Assembly (NCBI GenBank): GCA_003259005.1
Contig: QLII01000001.1
Coordinates: 992,001 to 1,056,000, forward strand
Origin: Spirosoma telluris
GTDB lineage: Bacteria > Bacteroidota > Bacteroidia > Cytophagales > Spirosomataceae
DNA: 64,000 nucleotides
Direction: 5' to 3'
The notes below the pieces were generated by a model, which was given only the letters and a program-made list of their open reading frames with translations, ran no database searches and was not told the DNA's origin. Position 1 is the first letter of the stretch; the number at the start of each line of letters is the position of its first letter. Below are positions 16,076 to 27,636 of this stretch, piece by piece. The translations under genes were made by a program, and so were the position numbers.

Positions 16076-19000
16076 TTACATGTTTCGGCGATAACGCCCA
16101 CCGACGGCGTAGAGTGCATTCGAAAGCTGACCCAGTGAGCAGACTTTAGTTGCTTCCAGTAAGCTCTCAAAAATATTGCCGTTGGCTAAGGCTGTGGCCT
16201 GTAGATTGGCAAGGGCGGCTTCTGCCTCGGCACGGTTGCGCTCCTGAAAGGCCTGACACGATTCGACGGCGTACCGTTTTTCGTCGTCGGTTGAGCGGAT
16301 CACCTCCGAGGGAACGATGGTTGGCGAGCCAGCGGGGTCAAGAAACGTGTTGACGCCCACAAGGGGTAGATCCCCATTGTGTTTGAGGGTTTCGTAATAC
16401 ATGGATTCTTCCTGGATCTTGCTCCGCTGGTACATCCGCTCCATGGCACCTAATACACCCCCTCGTTCATTGATAGCCAGAAATTCCTGGTAGACAGCTT
16501 CTTCAACCAGATCGGTCAATTCATCAATGATAAATGCACCTTGCAACGGATTTTCGTTTTTCGTCAGGCCAAACTCGCGGTTGATGATCAGTTGAATGGC
16601 CATCGCCCGTCGAACAGATTCTTCGGTAGGGGTAGTAATAGCCTCGTCATAGGCGTTGGTATGCAGCGAGTTACAGTTGTCATATATCGCCAGCAGTGCC
16701 TGTAAGGTGGTGCGAATGTCATTGAAGGCAATTTCCTGCGCGTGGAGGCTCCGGCCCGAGGTTTGAATATGGTATTTGAGTTTTTGTGAGCGGTCGTTGG
16801 CATTGTATTTATGCTTCATGGCTTTCGCCCATATCCGACGGGCTACTCGCCCCAGTACCGTATATTCCGGGTCCATACCGTTCGAGAAAAAGAACGATAG
16901 GTTAGGAGCAAACGCATCGATGGGCATACCCCGACTGAGGTAGTATTCAACGAATGTAAATCCGTTAGACAGCGTAAAGGCCAGTTGCGAAATCGGGTTG
17001 GCACCCGCTTCGGCAATATGATAGCCCGAAATTGAAACCGAATAAAAATTCTGAACCTGATGATCGGTGAAATACTGCTGAATATCGCCCATCATTTTAA
17101 GGGCAAATTCTGTGGAGAAAATGCAGGTATTCTGTGCCTGATCCTCTTTCAGAATGTCGGCCTGTACCGTACCGCGCACCTTTCGTAGGGTATCAGCCTT
17201 GATTCGCTCGTAGATTTCTTTGGGCAGGACCTTATCGCCCGTTGTGCCAAGGAACATCAATCCCAAGCCATCGTTGCCATCGGGGAGGGGGGCGTTGTAG
17301 TTTACCTCACTCCCCAACCCACTCTCCTTGAAATAGGGAGAGTGGGAGTTAGCCCCTCCCATGTTTTCAGGGGTGGGGTGGGGTTGATTTTTCAGCCATT
17401 TCTCACACTGTTGGTCAATCGCTGCGTTCAGGAAAAAGCCCAGCAACATGGGTGCAGGACCGTTTATGGTCATCGAGACCGAGGTAGCCGGATCACATAG
17501 GTCAAAGCCCGAGTAGAGTTTCTTAGCATCATCCAGCGTACAGATACTGACGCCCGAATTGCCAATCTTACCAAAAATGTCAGGCCGAAAAGCGGGATCT
17601 TCCCCATACAATGTAACGGAATCAAAAGCAGTTGACAGGCGTTTGGCGGGGAGCCCTTTCGAGACGTAGTGGAACCGACGGTTTGTTCGTTCCGGGCCAC
17701 CTTCGCCCGCAAACATGCGTGTGGGGTCTTCGCCTTCGCGTTTGAGGGGAAACACACCCGCTGCGTAGGGAAACTCACCGGGCACATTTTCGGTCAGAAG
17801 CCAGCGCAGGATGTCACCCAATCGTGGTATTTGGGTAAACTGACTTTTGGGATTTTCAGGTGCGACAGGGTTTCGGAAAATAAAGGTTGCCGGATGATTT
17901 TATCCCGGACTTTAAACTCATAAAACTCGGCTGCGTACCGTTTCTGTATAGTTGGCCAGGCTTGGAGCAAGGCGCGGCAATCGGGGTGAAGCCGGGCTTC
18001 GAGTTGCTCGTAAATAGGCTGTAATTCCCCCTGAATGGAGTTATCCTTAACAAATTTCAGGGTTCCATCTAGCTGATAAAGCTGCCTGGCAAGTGTTGTT
18101 TGTTGAAGCACGAATTGATCGTATCGACGGCTTCCTTCAACAATCTCTGCCAGATAGCGCACACGGTCAGGCGGGATAATGGCATGGGGCGTGGGGCTTG
18201 GAGCTTGGTTTGTTTCCCTGTCCCCTGGTCCGAGCCCCACGCCCCACGCTCCAAGCTCCTTCATCAACCGCTCAAACAAGGCATTCATACCGGCATCGTT
18301 GAACTGGGAGGCAATGGTGCCTAGAATAGGCAGCTCGTCATCGGGCACATCCCAGCGGTTATGGTTCCGGCGGTATTGCTTCCGTACATCGCGCAGGGCA
18401 TCAAGCGAGCCACGCTTGTCGAACTTATTGATCGCAATGACATCCGCAAAATCCAGCATATCGATTTTCTCCAACTGCGTAGCGGCACCATATTCAGCCG
18501 TCATCACATAGAGGGTTTTGTCGGCGTGATCGGTAATTTCCGTATCCGACTGGCCAATCCCGATGTTTCAACGATAATCAGATCGAATTGGGCCGATTTA
18601 CACACATCAATAGCATCCTGAACATATCGACTTAAGGCCAGGTTCGATTGGCGCGTGGCCAGTGAGCGCATATACACTCGACCCGGCCTTCCGGGCTGAG
18701 CACTGATTGCATTCATCCGAATTCGATCTCCTAGGAGGGCACCGCCCGTTTTTCGCTTCGATGGATCTACGGAAATGATGGCCAGGGTTTTATCGGGAAA
18801 CGTTCGCAGGAATCGAAGCACCAGTTCATCCACCAGCGACGATTTTCCTGCTCCCCCCGTACCCGTAATGCCCAGAACAGGAACTGGCTGGTTATCTGGT
18901 TGAAGGACCGGTTTCCTGAATTGATCGGGCTGGTTTTCGGCCGTTGTAATAAGTCGGGCGATGGCTTCGTGTGGAAACTGACCGGAATATCGCATCCCCG

Positions 19001-19528
19001 TTGATGCAGTACTTGGCGGCAATCCAAAAGCACACTGATGTAATAAATCGTCAATCATGCCCTGTAAACCCATAGCCCGGCCATCGTCGGGTGAATAGAT
19101 GCGGGTAATGCCATAGGCGTGAAGTTCGGCAATTTCAGACGGTAAAATTGTACCGCCCCCTCCGCCGAAGACCTTGATGTGGCCAGCTTCGCGTTCCTGA
19201 AGCAGGTCGTACATATATTTGAAAAACTCCAGATGCCCCCCTGATAACTCGTCACCGCGATGCCCTGAACATCTTCCTGAATCGCGCAATCCACAATCTC
19301 CGCCACCGACCGATTATGTCCCAGATGAATCACCTCCGCCCCCGATGCCTGCATCAGGCGACGCATGAGGTTAATAGCCGCGTCGTGTCCATCGAAGAGC
19401 GATGCTGCCGTGACGATACGGATTTTGTGCGTAAACGCCTGCGGTTGCAGAGAAGTAGGTTTAGGGTGTTGGGCAATCATGGGTTTGTTTGTTGACACCG
19501 GCTTTCGAATAGGAATATAGCGCATCAA
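16076..19528 (-). CDS. icmF: Fused isobutyryl/methylmalonyl-CoA mutase with GTPase (IcmF-type), three frame breaks
   Basis: One polypeptide in the order of IcmF. A B12-binding domain comes first ([34 protein letters not shown]). A MeaB-like GTPase follows ([47 protein letters not shown]). The mutase barrel is last ([20 protein letters not shown], then [15 protein letters not shown]). It interconverts branched and linear acyl-CoAs with adenosylcobalamin. Frames break at short C runs: 19236-19241, 18559-18561 and 17817-17819. Adding one base at each gives a continuous protein of about 1,150 residues. Two variable loops contain palindromic repeat DNA (see separate entries). The start is uncertain; an internal ATG (MIAQHPKP) is as plausible as 19528. 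Confidence 0.9.
17311..17346. repeat. Palindromic repeat inside the mutase domain of icmF
   Basis: CCCACTCTCC (17318-17327) and GGAGAGTGGG (17337-17346) form a perfect stem, flanked by further C-rich and G-rich runs (CACTCCCC, GGGGTGGGGTGGGG). It reads in frame as a Pro/Gly/Ser-rich loop ([18 protein letters not shown]). Confidence 0.65.
18182..18258. repeat. Palindromic G/C-rich repeat inside icmF linker
   Basis: GGGGCGTGGGGCT (18186-18198) is repeated inverted at 18233-18245, with GCTTGGAGC units beside both arms. In frame it encodes the low-complexity [20 protein letters not shown] between the GTPase and the mutase domain. Confidence 0.65.
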
Positions 19529-19609
19529 AGTTACGAATCGAACGGGAATGCGGTTTCATTTGAATGAATCCACCGTTCGTCCTGGCAAACAACGCGCTGC
19601 CCCCAATGT

Positions 19610-19642
19610 TTTGCTGCTGAATGACGTAAAGTGGTAGCTTTG
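19610..19642 (+). promoter_or_regulatory. Bacteroidota-type promoter for the TraB-like gene
   Basis: TTTG at 19610-19613 and TAGCTTTG at 19635-19642 (TAnnTTTG consensus) are 21 bases apart, about 37 bases before the first ATG (19679). Confidence 0.5.
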
Positions 19643-19678
19643 TTTTCGGGTGGATCATAAAAATCCGCATTCTATGAT

Positions 19679-20572
19679 ATGACCACAACTATGAAAAAAA
19701 ATATAGCCTCCAAAATTGCCCTGGTTGGGTTATTAGCCTCAAGTACATTAACGACAATGGTTCAGGCGCAGGACAAAGCGCTGCTGTATGAAGTTACCGG
19801 GCCTGGCTTAGCCAAACCGTCTTATTTATATGGTACGTTCCACCTCATTTGTCTCGCCGACCTGCAAATTACGGACGCCATTAAAAAGGCCGTTGGTGAT
19901 GCGCAGCAGGTATATCTGGAACTGGATATGGACGATCCGGCCATGATGGCGAATATGCAGAAGGCCGTCATGATGTCGGGTGGAAAAACGATAAAAGAGT
20001 TGCTGTCGCCGGACGATTATACCGTTTTAGACAACTACCTGAAACAGAAAATGGGCATGGGACTAGCCCAAATGGGTATGTTTAAGCCCATTGGGATCAT
20101 GTCGATGATGTACATGACCATGCTTCCCTGCCAGCCAGCGTCTTATGATATGACCTTCGCCCAAATGGCGGCAACCGATAAAAAAGAGGTGTTTGGCCTT
20201 GAAACACTGGAAGCCGAAATGGCTGCCTTAGATAAAATTCCGCTAGCTGAGCAACTAAAAGGGCTGGTCGATATGGCTAAAAATCCAGAGGAAGCGAAAA
20301 AGGAGTTTTCGGAAATGATTGACATTTACAAAGCCCACGATCTGGATAAGCTGATGGGAACCATGAAAACCAGCAAGTTTAGCGGGGGCGATTTCTCACA
20401 GTTTGAAGAAAGTCTGCTTGGCGAACGGAATGCTAACTGGATTCCAGTCATTGAGAAAGCCGCTAAAGAAAAACCAACATTTTTCGCCTTCGGAGCCGGG
20501 CACCTGGGTAATGAAAAAGGCGTCGTGAACCTGCTCCGAAAAAAAGGGTATACTGTAAAGCCTGTGCAATAG
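19679..20572 (+). CDS. TraB/GumN-family secreted protein
   Basis: 297 residues. A signal peptide follows the second Met (MKKNIASKIALVGLLASSTL...VQA). The TraB/PrgY/GumN features are KPSYLYGTFHLIC near residue 41 (family GxxH), VYLELDMDD near 75 and TFFAFGAGHLGNEKGVVNLLRKKGY at the end. The fold is related to a metal-dependent hydrolase/protease group; activity here is not established. Either ATG at 19679 or 19691 could be used; the second gives the cleaner signal peptide. Confidence 0.88.
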   Translation: MTTTMKKNIASKIALVGLLASSTLTTMVQAQDKALLYEVTGPGLAKPSYLYGTFHLICLADLQITDAIKKAVGDAQQVYLELDMDDPAMMANMQKAVMMSGGKTIKELLSPDDYTVLDNYLKQKMGMGLAQMGMFKPIGIMSMMYMTMLPCQPASYDMTFAQMAATDKKEVFGLETLEAEMAALDKIPLAEQLKGLVDMAKNPEEAKKEFSEMIDIYKAHDLDKLMGTMKTSKFSGGDFSQFEESLLGERNANWIPVIEKAAKEKPTFFAFGAGHLGNEKGVVNLLRKKGYTVKPVQ

Positions 20573-20593
20573 CTGCCTTGTAAAATATTCCCC

Positions 20594-20619
20594 GCCCCTC
20601 GCCCATAACGGGCGAGGGC
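20594..20619. terminator. Hairpin between convergent genes
   Basis: CCCTCGCCC (20596-20604) pairs with GGGCGAGGG (20610-20618), 5-base loop. It lies between the stops of the TraB-like gene and the 20627 gene. No long T run follows. Confidence 0.5.
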
Positions 20620-20626
20620 CGGGAGA

Positions 20627-21118
20627 TTAATATCGCCTACGGGTCAGTGTAAACAGATAGCCCTCGTAATTACCCGACATGCCGTTTGATGTCGTGGCGG
20701 GTTGGCAGGTGACTATGGTGTTCGCATCTCGGGCCGAGGTAAACAACTGACGATCCACAACGACTGGATCAACCCGATAACCCAGTTGAATTAGCTCTTT
20801 TCGCAAAGTTTCATACTGTTCTTTCGACCGAACCTGATAGGTGAGAATATCAGAGCGGCTATTTCGGTCATACTGCATAATCGCCAGCACCTTAGACGGC
20901 TCCTGAACGAGCGGTGTAGGTTGATAGGCAAATAAACAAGTCCAGCCATTAAGTCCTCCGGTGCTTTTATAACACACAAATCCCTGTTGAAACATGCTGA
21001 ATTCAAACTTGTCGGCAGAGGTGCTCAGGCATTGAAACAGGTCGGGCATGTGTACGCGTTGAGCAAAAGAGGTGGCTGTCCAAAGCAGTAGGCCGAATAG
21101 TAGCGCTAAAGATCGCAT
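20627..21118 (-). CDS. Secreted protein of unknown function
   Basis: 163 residues with a signal peptide (MRSLALLFGLLLWTATSFAQ). The mature part has five cysteines (FQCLST, FVCYKS, WTCLFAY, VTCQPA among them), a basic helix (SKEQYETLRKELIQLGYR) and ends in TLTRRRY. No family recognised. It shares the strand with the 21301-22128 gene 180 bases upstream. Confidence 0.65.
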   Translation of the reverse strand: MRSLALLFGLLLWTATSFAQRVHMPDLFQCLSTSADKFEFSMFQQGFVCYKSTGGLNGWTCLFAYQPTPLVQEPSKVLAIMQYDRNSRSDILTYQVRSKEQYETLRKELIQLGYRVDPVVVDRQLFTSARDANTIVTCQPATTSNGMSGNYEGYLFTLTRRRY

Positions 21119-21300
21119 GGCGGGGTACGGAGTGAGTTAGTGGTAGAATGGATAAAACGAACACTAACAATAATTCGGCCAGAATCTGATGAACTGACGT
21201 AGATGATCCCAATTTTCGAACAGCCCCAAGCCGTATTCCGATTTGAAGCGTATCACGGTTTGGGGTTTTGTGAAAAACTAATTTTCAGCTGTACTTTCCC

Positions 21301-22128
21301 TTAATTAGCAGACTTTGTGGTATACTCCATAAACCGGTATACTTCCTGACGGACAAAATCGAACATCTGGGCAGTCTGGCTTTTGAGTTGCTTATAGGCC
21401 GGTGCTGCCATAACTGGATTAGGCGTATCGGCCATCACAGGATTGGCTACAGCACCCAGGTTGGTAACGTAGTGAGCAATACTGAATTCGTAGCCTTTTT
21501 CACTGCCATTTGGTATGATCAACGACGAGAAATCCCAGCCGAGGAGATTCCCTTTTTTGATACGTTCTTCGCTAAGCCGCTTTAGTTGGCTCACAACACC
21601 GTCATAATCGGCACCCGGATTTCGACGCCGAATTCGGTCGATAATCATAAGCTGGGTGCCATCGGGTGCAAATTTCGGAGCGAACGTGCCGTCGGTTATT
21701 TCCCAGATTTCTAGTTTAACAACGGGCGCTGTATTGCGGTCTCGCCGTTGAAGATCAGCCATTTTCTGTTGAACGCTATCGCCGTATATACGCGCCATTG
21801 CTTCTGGTGACGCTCCTTTGATTGCCATCTCGTGCGTCACGATTCGCGTTACATAATCATATTCGGTCTGGTTTGGGTTCGAGGTGAACTGTTTAACCGT
21901 CATATACCAACCTTCAAGCTTGCCTTCATCAACGGCCGCCTGGTTGACTTTTTTCCATTCCCGCTCTACAGGAAGCGCATCCTGAATGGTAAGACCCGGA
22001 TTTAATTTGTGGTAAATCAGGTACATATACGTTTTCTGGGGTGCTATTGACTGGGCAACTGCCCCAGAAAAACAGAAGAAAAGAGTTAAAATGGTAAGAG
22101 TACGGTGAAAAATAGGAGAGCAATACAT
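21301..22128 (-). CDS. Secreted protein with two similar halves
   Basis: 275 residues, signal peptide at the N-terminus (LFFCFSGAVAQ). Two regions look like an internal duplication: YLIYHKLNPGLTIQDALPVE...DEGKLEGWYM (about 35-80) and MIIDRIRRRNPGADYDGVV...KKGNLLGWDF (about 165-210). Each would form a beta-alpha unit ending in a GW motif. This resembles dimeric alpha/beta-barrel (NIPSNAP/ABM-like) folds, but I cannot assign a family. The 22129-22387 gap holds no gene that I can see. Confidence 0.62.
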   Translation of the reverse strand: MYCSPIFHRTLTILTLFFCFSGAVAQSIAPQKTYMYLIYHKLNPGLTIQDALPVEREWKKVNQAAVDEGKLEGWYMTVKQFTSNPNQTEYDYVTRIVTHEMAIKGASPEAMARIYGDSVQQKMADLQRRDRNTAPVVKLEIWEITDGTFAPKFAPDGTQLMIIDRIRRRNPGADYDGVVSQLKRLSEERIKKGNLLGWDFSSLIIPNGSEKGYEFSIAHYVTNLGAVANPVMADTPNPVMAAPAYKQLKSQTAQMFDFVRQEVYRFMEYTTKSAN

Positions 22129-22387
22129 GAGAAGGATGGGTTTATCAACCTATTTGTAGGGTGGGCGTTTGATTTTCCTTGAAAAGGCAATGATGAACGA
22201 TTATTACCTGCCTGATTTCAGTAGAACTGGATTGATAGACTAACCGATTCATCAGATCAATAGGGTTTACGTAAGAACTGAACAAAGTACACAATAGGCT
22301 GATTGGTAATAGTTTTTAAAAATCATAATCGCTCTGGTAAATCATACTAATCTGCGTTCTATTGTATTTTATGACTAAAAAATAAAA

Positions 22388-23125
22388 ATGGATTGGGGGA
22401 TTTCTCTTGCGAACTTGTCTTACCGATACCAGACCCTCTACTCGATGCCCACGAACGTGTTTTCTTTTCGAAATCCTTCAGACCCGATTCCCCCTGGGCC
22501 GACACCTTTGCTTCGGAGCGATACCGATGTGCCTAACCCGATGCCCCCCGATAGTGAACTGTTTATTCGAAACGCCTTTGCCACCGACCCGCGAGTAGGG
22601 TGCGAACTGCTCTTTCGTCAATATTTCGCGCCTTTGTGCAGCCATGCCATTCGCTTTGTCTATAACCGGCAGGTAGCTGAGGATTTAGTGGCCGATTTGT
22701 TTTATGCCTTCTATACGAAGGAGTTATACAAACAAATCACGGGATCTTATCGGGCCTATCTCTATCAGGCTATCCGCAACCGGGCGTATAACAGCCTTCG
22801 CTGGGAACTAGGGCGGCAGGAAACGTTGCCCGATGATCTTGATCGGCCTGATCTTGAAACTGCACAGCCTGACCGATTGCTACAGCAGGATGAACTGTAT
22901 CGGGCACTGGAGCAAGCTGTTCAGCAATTGCCTACCCAGCGACAACGTGTGTTTTTACTAAGCCGTTTCGAAGGAAAATCCTATAAGGAAATTGCGCAGG
23001 AAATGGGACTGGCTCCGAAAACAGTCGAGAATCACCTCTTACGCGCAACCTCAACGGTTCGGCAACTTCTTAAGCAACAAAAGCTGATTAGCTGGGGACT
23101 GCTGATCGGCATGGCTTTTTCTTAA
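22388..23125 (+). CDS. ECF-type RNA polymerase sigma factor
   Basis: Up to 245 residues; the ATG at 22445 (MPTNVFSF) is a likelier start than 22388 because the first residues are untypical. Region 2 (ELLFRQYFAPLCSHAIRFV...DLVADLFYAFY) and region 4 (QLPTQRQRVFLLSRFEGKSYKEIAQEMGLAPKTVENHL) are clear. A FecR-type anti-sigma gene follows after 25 bases, then SusC with an STN domain. This is the standard trans-envelope signalling layout: outer-membrane receptor to FecR to sigma, switching on the sus genes. Confidence 0.93.
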   Translation: MDWGISLANLSYRYQTLYSMPTNVFSFRNPSDPIPPGPTPLLRSDTDVPNPMPPDSELFIRNAFATDPRVGCELLFRQYFAPLCSHAIRFVYNRQVAEDLVADLFYAFYTKELYKQITGSYRAYLYQAIRNRAYNSLRWELGRQETLPDDLDRPDLETAQPDRLLQQDELYRALEQAVQQLPTQRQRVFLLSRFEGKSYKEIAQEMGLAPKTVENHLLRATSTVRQLLKQQKLISWGLLIGMAFS

Positions 23126-23150
23126 TACTCAACGATAGATCCACCTCCTT

Positions 23151-24170
23151 ATGGAACCACCTAAAGAACTGGTATTTAGCTATTTCGCCGGACAGGCTAC
23201 GTCGGTTCAGCAGAAAGTAATCGGCGAATGGCTTACCCAGCCGGGTAGTCGTGAGCGCTATTTTCAATGGCTCGATGAATGGGAACGCGCCTATCCGCAA
23301 TATACCCCCGATGTACCGCATCATCTTGAGTTGTTCCAACAACGACTCGACACGCCAGCGGATGTAGAATCGCAGTCTGTCAGGCCATTACTGAATAGGT
23401 CGAACCAACGCTGGTATTCGGGCCGTTGGCTTGTAGCTGCGACACTAACGCTGACATTGTTGGCAAGCGGCTGGTTTTTTCGTGAGCCAATGTTCTATAC
23501 GACCATATCAACCGGTTCGCACCAGCTTCGTTCGCTCAGGTTATCCGACGGCTCAACGGTAGCACTGAATAGTCGCTCTTCCTTACGTGTACCCCGTATT
23601 GGCTACGGTTGGCTTTCCCGGCAGGTTGCCTTAACCGGCGATGCTGTTTTTGATGTAAAGCATTTGCCCGACAATCAGCCATTTGTGGTGCAGGCGACCA
23701 ATGGCCTGGCTATTGAAGTGTTGGGCACCGAGTTTTCCGTGCGGAGTAGTGTTTCCCAGGCTGAGGTTGTGCTAAAACGAGGGCGCGTTAATCTGCATTA
23801 TGCGACTGATGATCGACCTGCTCAGGATTTACTGATGAAACCCGGGGATCGGGTTACGCTCAATGGACGCGGGGCATTGCAGCTTCAGAAACTACCCGAT
23901 ACAACCCAGTTTGCCCAATGGCGTTATCGGTTGTTTAGTTTCAACAATACGACCCTGCGGGAGGTCGCCAATCAAATCCAGTATGTATTTGGGGTAACGG
24001 TGCAACTCTCCGATCCCATACTGGCCCGACGAACATTAACTGGTACCATCCGTGCTGGTTCGTCAGACGAACTGGCGGACGCCCTCGCCGAACTGCTTGG
24101 CCTACGGGTAAGCCACCGTGGGCAGAATCTTATTTTTTCTACTGCTTCCGAACCCCAATTGACTCAATGA
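23151..24170 (+). CDS. FecR-family anti-sigma factor
   Basis: 339 residues. The N-terminal cytoplasmic part binds sigma (YFAGQATSVQQKVIGEWL). One membrane helix lies near 95-110 (WLVAATLTLTLLASGWFF). The FecR domain follows (TGSHQLRSLRLSDGSTVALNSRSSL, GDAVFDVKHLPDNQPFVV, IEVLGTEFSV). A C-terminal domain (LREVANQIQYVFGVTVQLSD) is predicted to meet the receptor's STN domain. The stop overlaps the susC-type ATG (24167). Confidence 0.93.
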   Translation: MEPPKELVFSYFAGQATSVQQKVIGEWLTQPGSRERYFQWLDEWERAYPQYTPDVPHHLELFQQRLDTPADVESQSVRPLLNRSNQRWYSGRWLVAATLTLTLLASGWFFREPMFYTTISTGSHQLRSLRLSDGSTVALNSRSSLRVPRIGYGWLSRQVALTGDAVFDVKHLPDNQPFVVQATNGLAIEVLGTEFSVRSSVSQAEVVLKRGRVNLHYATDDRPAQDLLMKPGDRVTLNGRGALQLQKLPDTTQFAQWRYRLFSFNNTTLREVANQIQYVFGVTVQLSDPILARRTLTGTIRAGSSDELADALAELLGLRVSHRGQNLIFSTASEPQLTQ

Positions 24171-27100
24171 GAAAATCATTACCCCTCACGCTATTAACCG
24201 GCTGGTTATTAAGCGTAGGCTATGGACATACCGTAGCCCAGACCTTGCTTTCGCCCGGAGTGTTCAACAGATGGATATTCCGCAATCGACTAAAAATGGG
24301 ATTATTACTGCTCATCAGCCACTCAAACAGACCCTATTGCAGCTTAAAGAATATTATGGCGTCGATATATTGTTCGAAGAGTCTGTCGTAGCGAAGCGTG
24401 TTAGCCCACTTGAGCCGCTCAGTTTGACCGCTCGTCTGGAGACTAATCTGAATCTGATCCTGAAGCCCTACGGACTTCGATTTAAAAAACTGCGGTCGGG
24501 AGCGTACCTTATTTTACCCCCCAAAAACAGTGACAGGGTGATCATAAACTTACCTGATCCCACGACGACAACAACGGCTGGTCCTGTTCAGCTATCGGGA
24601 TTGGCTAACCTGTCGGGGGCTCAGTTGACAGAACCGATTCAGGCCGATGTTCGGGTAACTGGGCGCGTAACAGGCGAAACCGGCGAAGCGTTGCCAGGCG
24701 TAAGCGTGGTGGTAAAAGGCTCACCCAGAGGGACAACCACCGACGCTCAGGGACGCTACCAGATCAATGTCCCCAGTGAGAACATCACCCTGGTGTTCAG
24801 TTTCGTTGGCTATGTTAGCCAGGAACAGGTTGTTCGCAACCAATCGACCATTGATGTGCAGCTGGTACCTGACACCAAATCGTTGAATGAAGTGGTCGTC
24901 GTGGGCTATGGTCAGGTGAAAAAAAGTGACCTGACCGGTTCAGTGGCTACGGTGCCCATTGAAGAGATTCGTAAAGTGGCGGTTACGTCGCTCGATCAGG
25001 CGTTGCAGGGGCGAGCCGCTGGGGTTCAGATTACGCAAAACTCCGGAGCACCGGGTGGTACAACAAGTATCCGGATTCGGGTGGAAACTCCATTCAGGGG
25101 GATAATGAACCTTATACGTAATCGATGGGATTCCGTTTAAAAACGATGGAGCCAACAGTGGATCGAATTTTAACGTGCTGAGTACCCTCAACCCAAGCGA
25201 TATCGAATCTATTTCCGTACTCAAAGATGCCTCCTCGACCGCCATTTATGGATCGCGTGGCGCAAACGGGGTGGTGATTATCACGACCAAACGCGGAAAG
25301 GCGGGAAAATCGACGATCAATTTCGAAAGCTATTATGGGGTTCAGCAGGTTCGTCGGAAATATCCGGTACTTAACGCTCGTGAGTATGCCCAGTTCGTGA
25401 ATGATGCCAACACCAACGAAGGTCGCCCGGCTGTATATACGCAGGCGCAGGTTGATGCATTTGGCGTAGGTACCGACTGGCAGGATGAGATTTTCCGGCA
25501 GGCGCCCATTGCCAACTACCAGCTTTCAATGAGTGGCGGGGACGAAAAAACGCAATACTCAATTGGGGGCGGTTATTTCAAACAAAATGGTATTGTGGTC
25601 AACTCCGATTTTGACCGCTACTCCTTTCGAATAAATCTGGATCGGAAACTGACCAGTAAAATTAAAATTGGTAATAGCCTGACCGTTAACCGTACGGTTG
25701 CCAACCAGGCTCGTTCGGATGGCGACCTCGGCAGCGCTGGTTTAGTTACGATTGCCGCCCTTCAGTTCCCCTCCATATTGCCCGTTCGCAATCCGGATGG
25801 TTCCTATCTGTTAACTGATCCGGCCTTGACCTTCACGGCCGATAATCCGGTTGCGCTGGCTCGCGACAGTAAAAACCGAACCACCGCCTATCGCATTTTT
25901 GGTAGTGTCTTTGGCGATTACCAGATCATCGACGGCCTGAATTTGCGCGTGTCGCTGGGCATTGATGCTGTTCTGCAAAAGCAGGATTCCTATTTGCCAC
26001 GTTCGGTGTCAAGTGGATTGGCGCAGGGTGGAGCCGCTTCAATTTATAATTCGCAGGCAACTACCTGGCTGAATGAAAACCTCCTGACTTATACCCGGAC
26101 GTTCAATACCGTACACAGTATCAGTGCGTTACTAGGGTATACGCAACAGGCAAATCGTACCGAAAGCAGCCGGGCACAGGCGCGTAATTTCGTGAACGAT
26201 AATTTGGGTCGGGCAATCTGGCATCCGGTTCGGTGCCACTCATTCCGGAGTCGGGCATTGGCACCTGGGGCCTGCAATCCTATCTGGCACGCATCAATTA
26301 CGGCTACAAAGACAAATACTTGCTCACCGCTTCCTTCCGGGCTGATGGTTCGTCGCGCTTTGGAGCGAATAAACAGAATGGGTACTTCCCGTCGGCAGCC
26401 CTGGCCTGGCGTGTATCCGAAGAGTCATTTTTGAAAAACAATCGGGTTGTCAATGACCTGAAACTTCGGGCTACCTATGGCTCCACCGGTAATCAGGACG
26501 GCATTGGTAACTATCCGGCCTATTCGTTGCTGGGTACCCAGAACTACGTATTCGGCAACACTGTTTCGACAGGTCTTGGGCCAAACCAGATCGCTAATCC
26601 GGATTTGTCGTGGGAAACAACGACACAGGCCGACATGGGGGTAGATGTTGGATTTTTGAACAATCGTATCACGCTGACCGCTGATGTATACCTGAAACGG
26701 ACGAAAGATTTACTGCTAAACGTAACCCTGCCCAGTACATCGGGCTACTCGAGTGCCATCAAGAACCTGGGGAAAGTCGAGAATAAAGGAATTGAGTTGA
26801 GCATTTCGTCGCGTAACATCGACGGTGCCTTCAAGTGGACAACGGATGTGAATTTTGCCCTCAATCGAAACAAGGTGCTGGACATTGGCGGGGCACCCCA
26901 GATTTTTGCCGGGAGCGTAGCGAATATTGGTCAGAATTTAAGCTCGGGTATTATCCGGGTAGGGGAGCCCCTGGGATCGTTCTTTGGTTACGTAACCAAT
27001 GGACTTTATCAAACGACTGATGAACTGGCTGCTCTCAGCGATCCTCAGGCCAAAAAGCCCGGCGACCGCAAATACCTTGACCTGAACGGCGACAAGAAAA

Positions 27101-27632
27101 TTGACGATAACGATCGAACCATTATCGGTCGGGCACAGCCCAAGTTCATTGGTGGACTTAGCAATACGTTTTCCTATAAAGGCATCGAACTAACTGCGTT
27201 TTTTCAGGGAGTTTATGGGAATAACATCCTGAATGCCAATCGGTATGAGCTGGAGTACCTGAATGCCACCACCAATCAGGATCGGGATGTACTAAACCGC
27301 TGGACACCACCAACACTAATACCGACATGCCTCGGGCATCCACAACACGCCCAGCAAACCGCGTATCAACCCGGCAAATTGAGGATGGTTCGTACTTACG
27401 TCTGAAGAATATACAACTGGCGTATAATCTGCCCACTTCAGTGCTCAAAAGCCTGAAAATTCAGTCGATACGGGTGTATGCCACGGCGCAAAACTTCGTG
27501 ACCTGGACCAACTATTCGGGCTATGATCCGGAAGTAAACCGCTTTGGTCAGGACAGCCGGAGTCAGGGGTTTGACTACGCCAGTTATCCGGCGGCCAAGA
27601 CAATCCTGTTCGGTCTTAACGTTGGTTTTTAA
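24167..27632 (+). CDS. SusC-type TonB-dependent receptor with STN domain, several frame breaks
   Basis: About 1,155 residues after restoring five single bases. Order: signal peptide ([17 protein letters not shown]); STN domain ([20 protein letters not shown]); carboxypeptidase-like beta-sandwich ([20 protein letters not shown]); TonB-box region ([19 protein letters not shown]); plug and 22-strand barrel ([19 protein letters not shown]), ending NVGF. It imports a ligand through the outer membrane with its SusD partner, and the STN domain signals to FecR. Breaks map near 24249, 25080, 25111, 26210 and 27308; each reads through if one base is added, so I regard the gene as intact in life. Confidence 0.92.
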
Positions 27633-27636
27633 CTAA

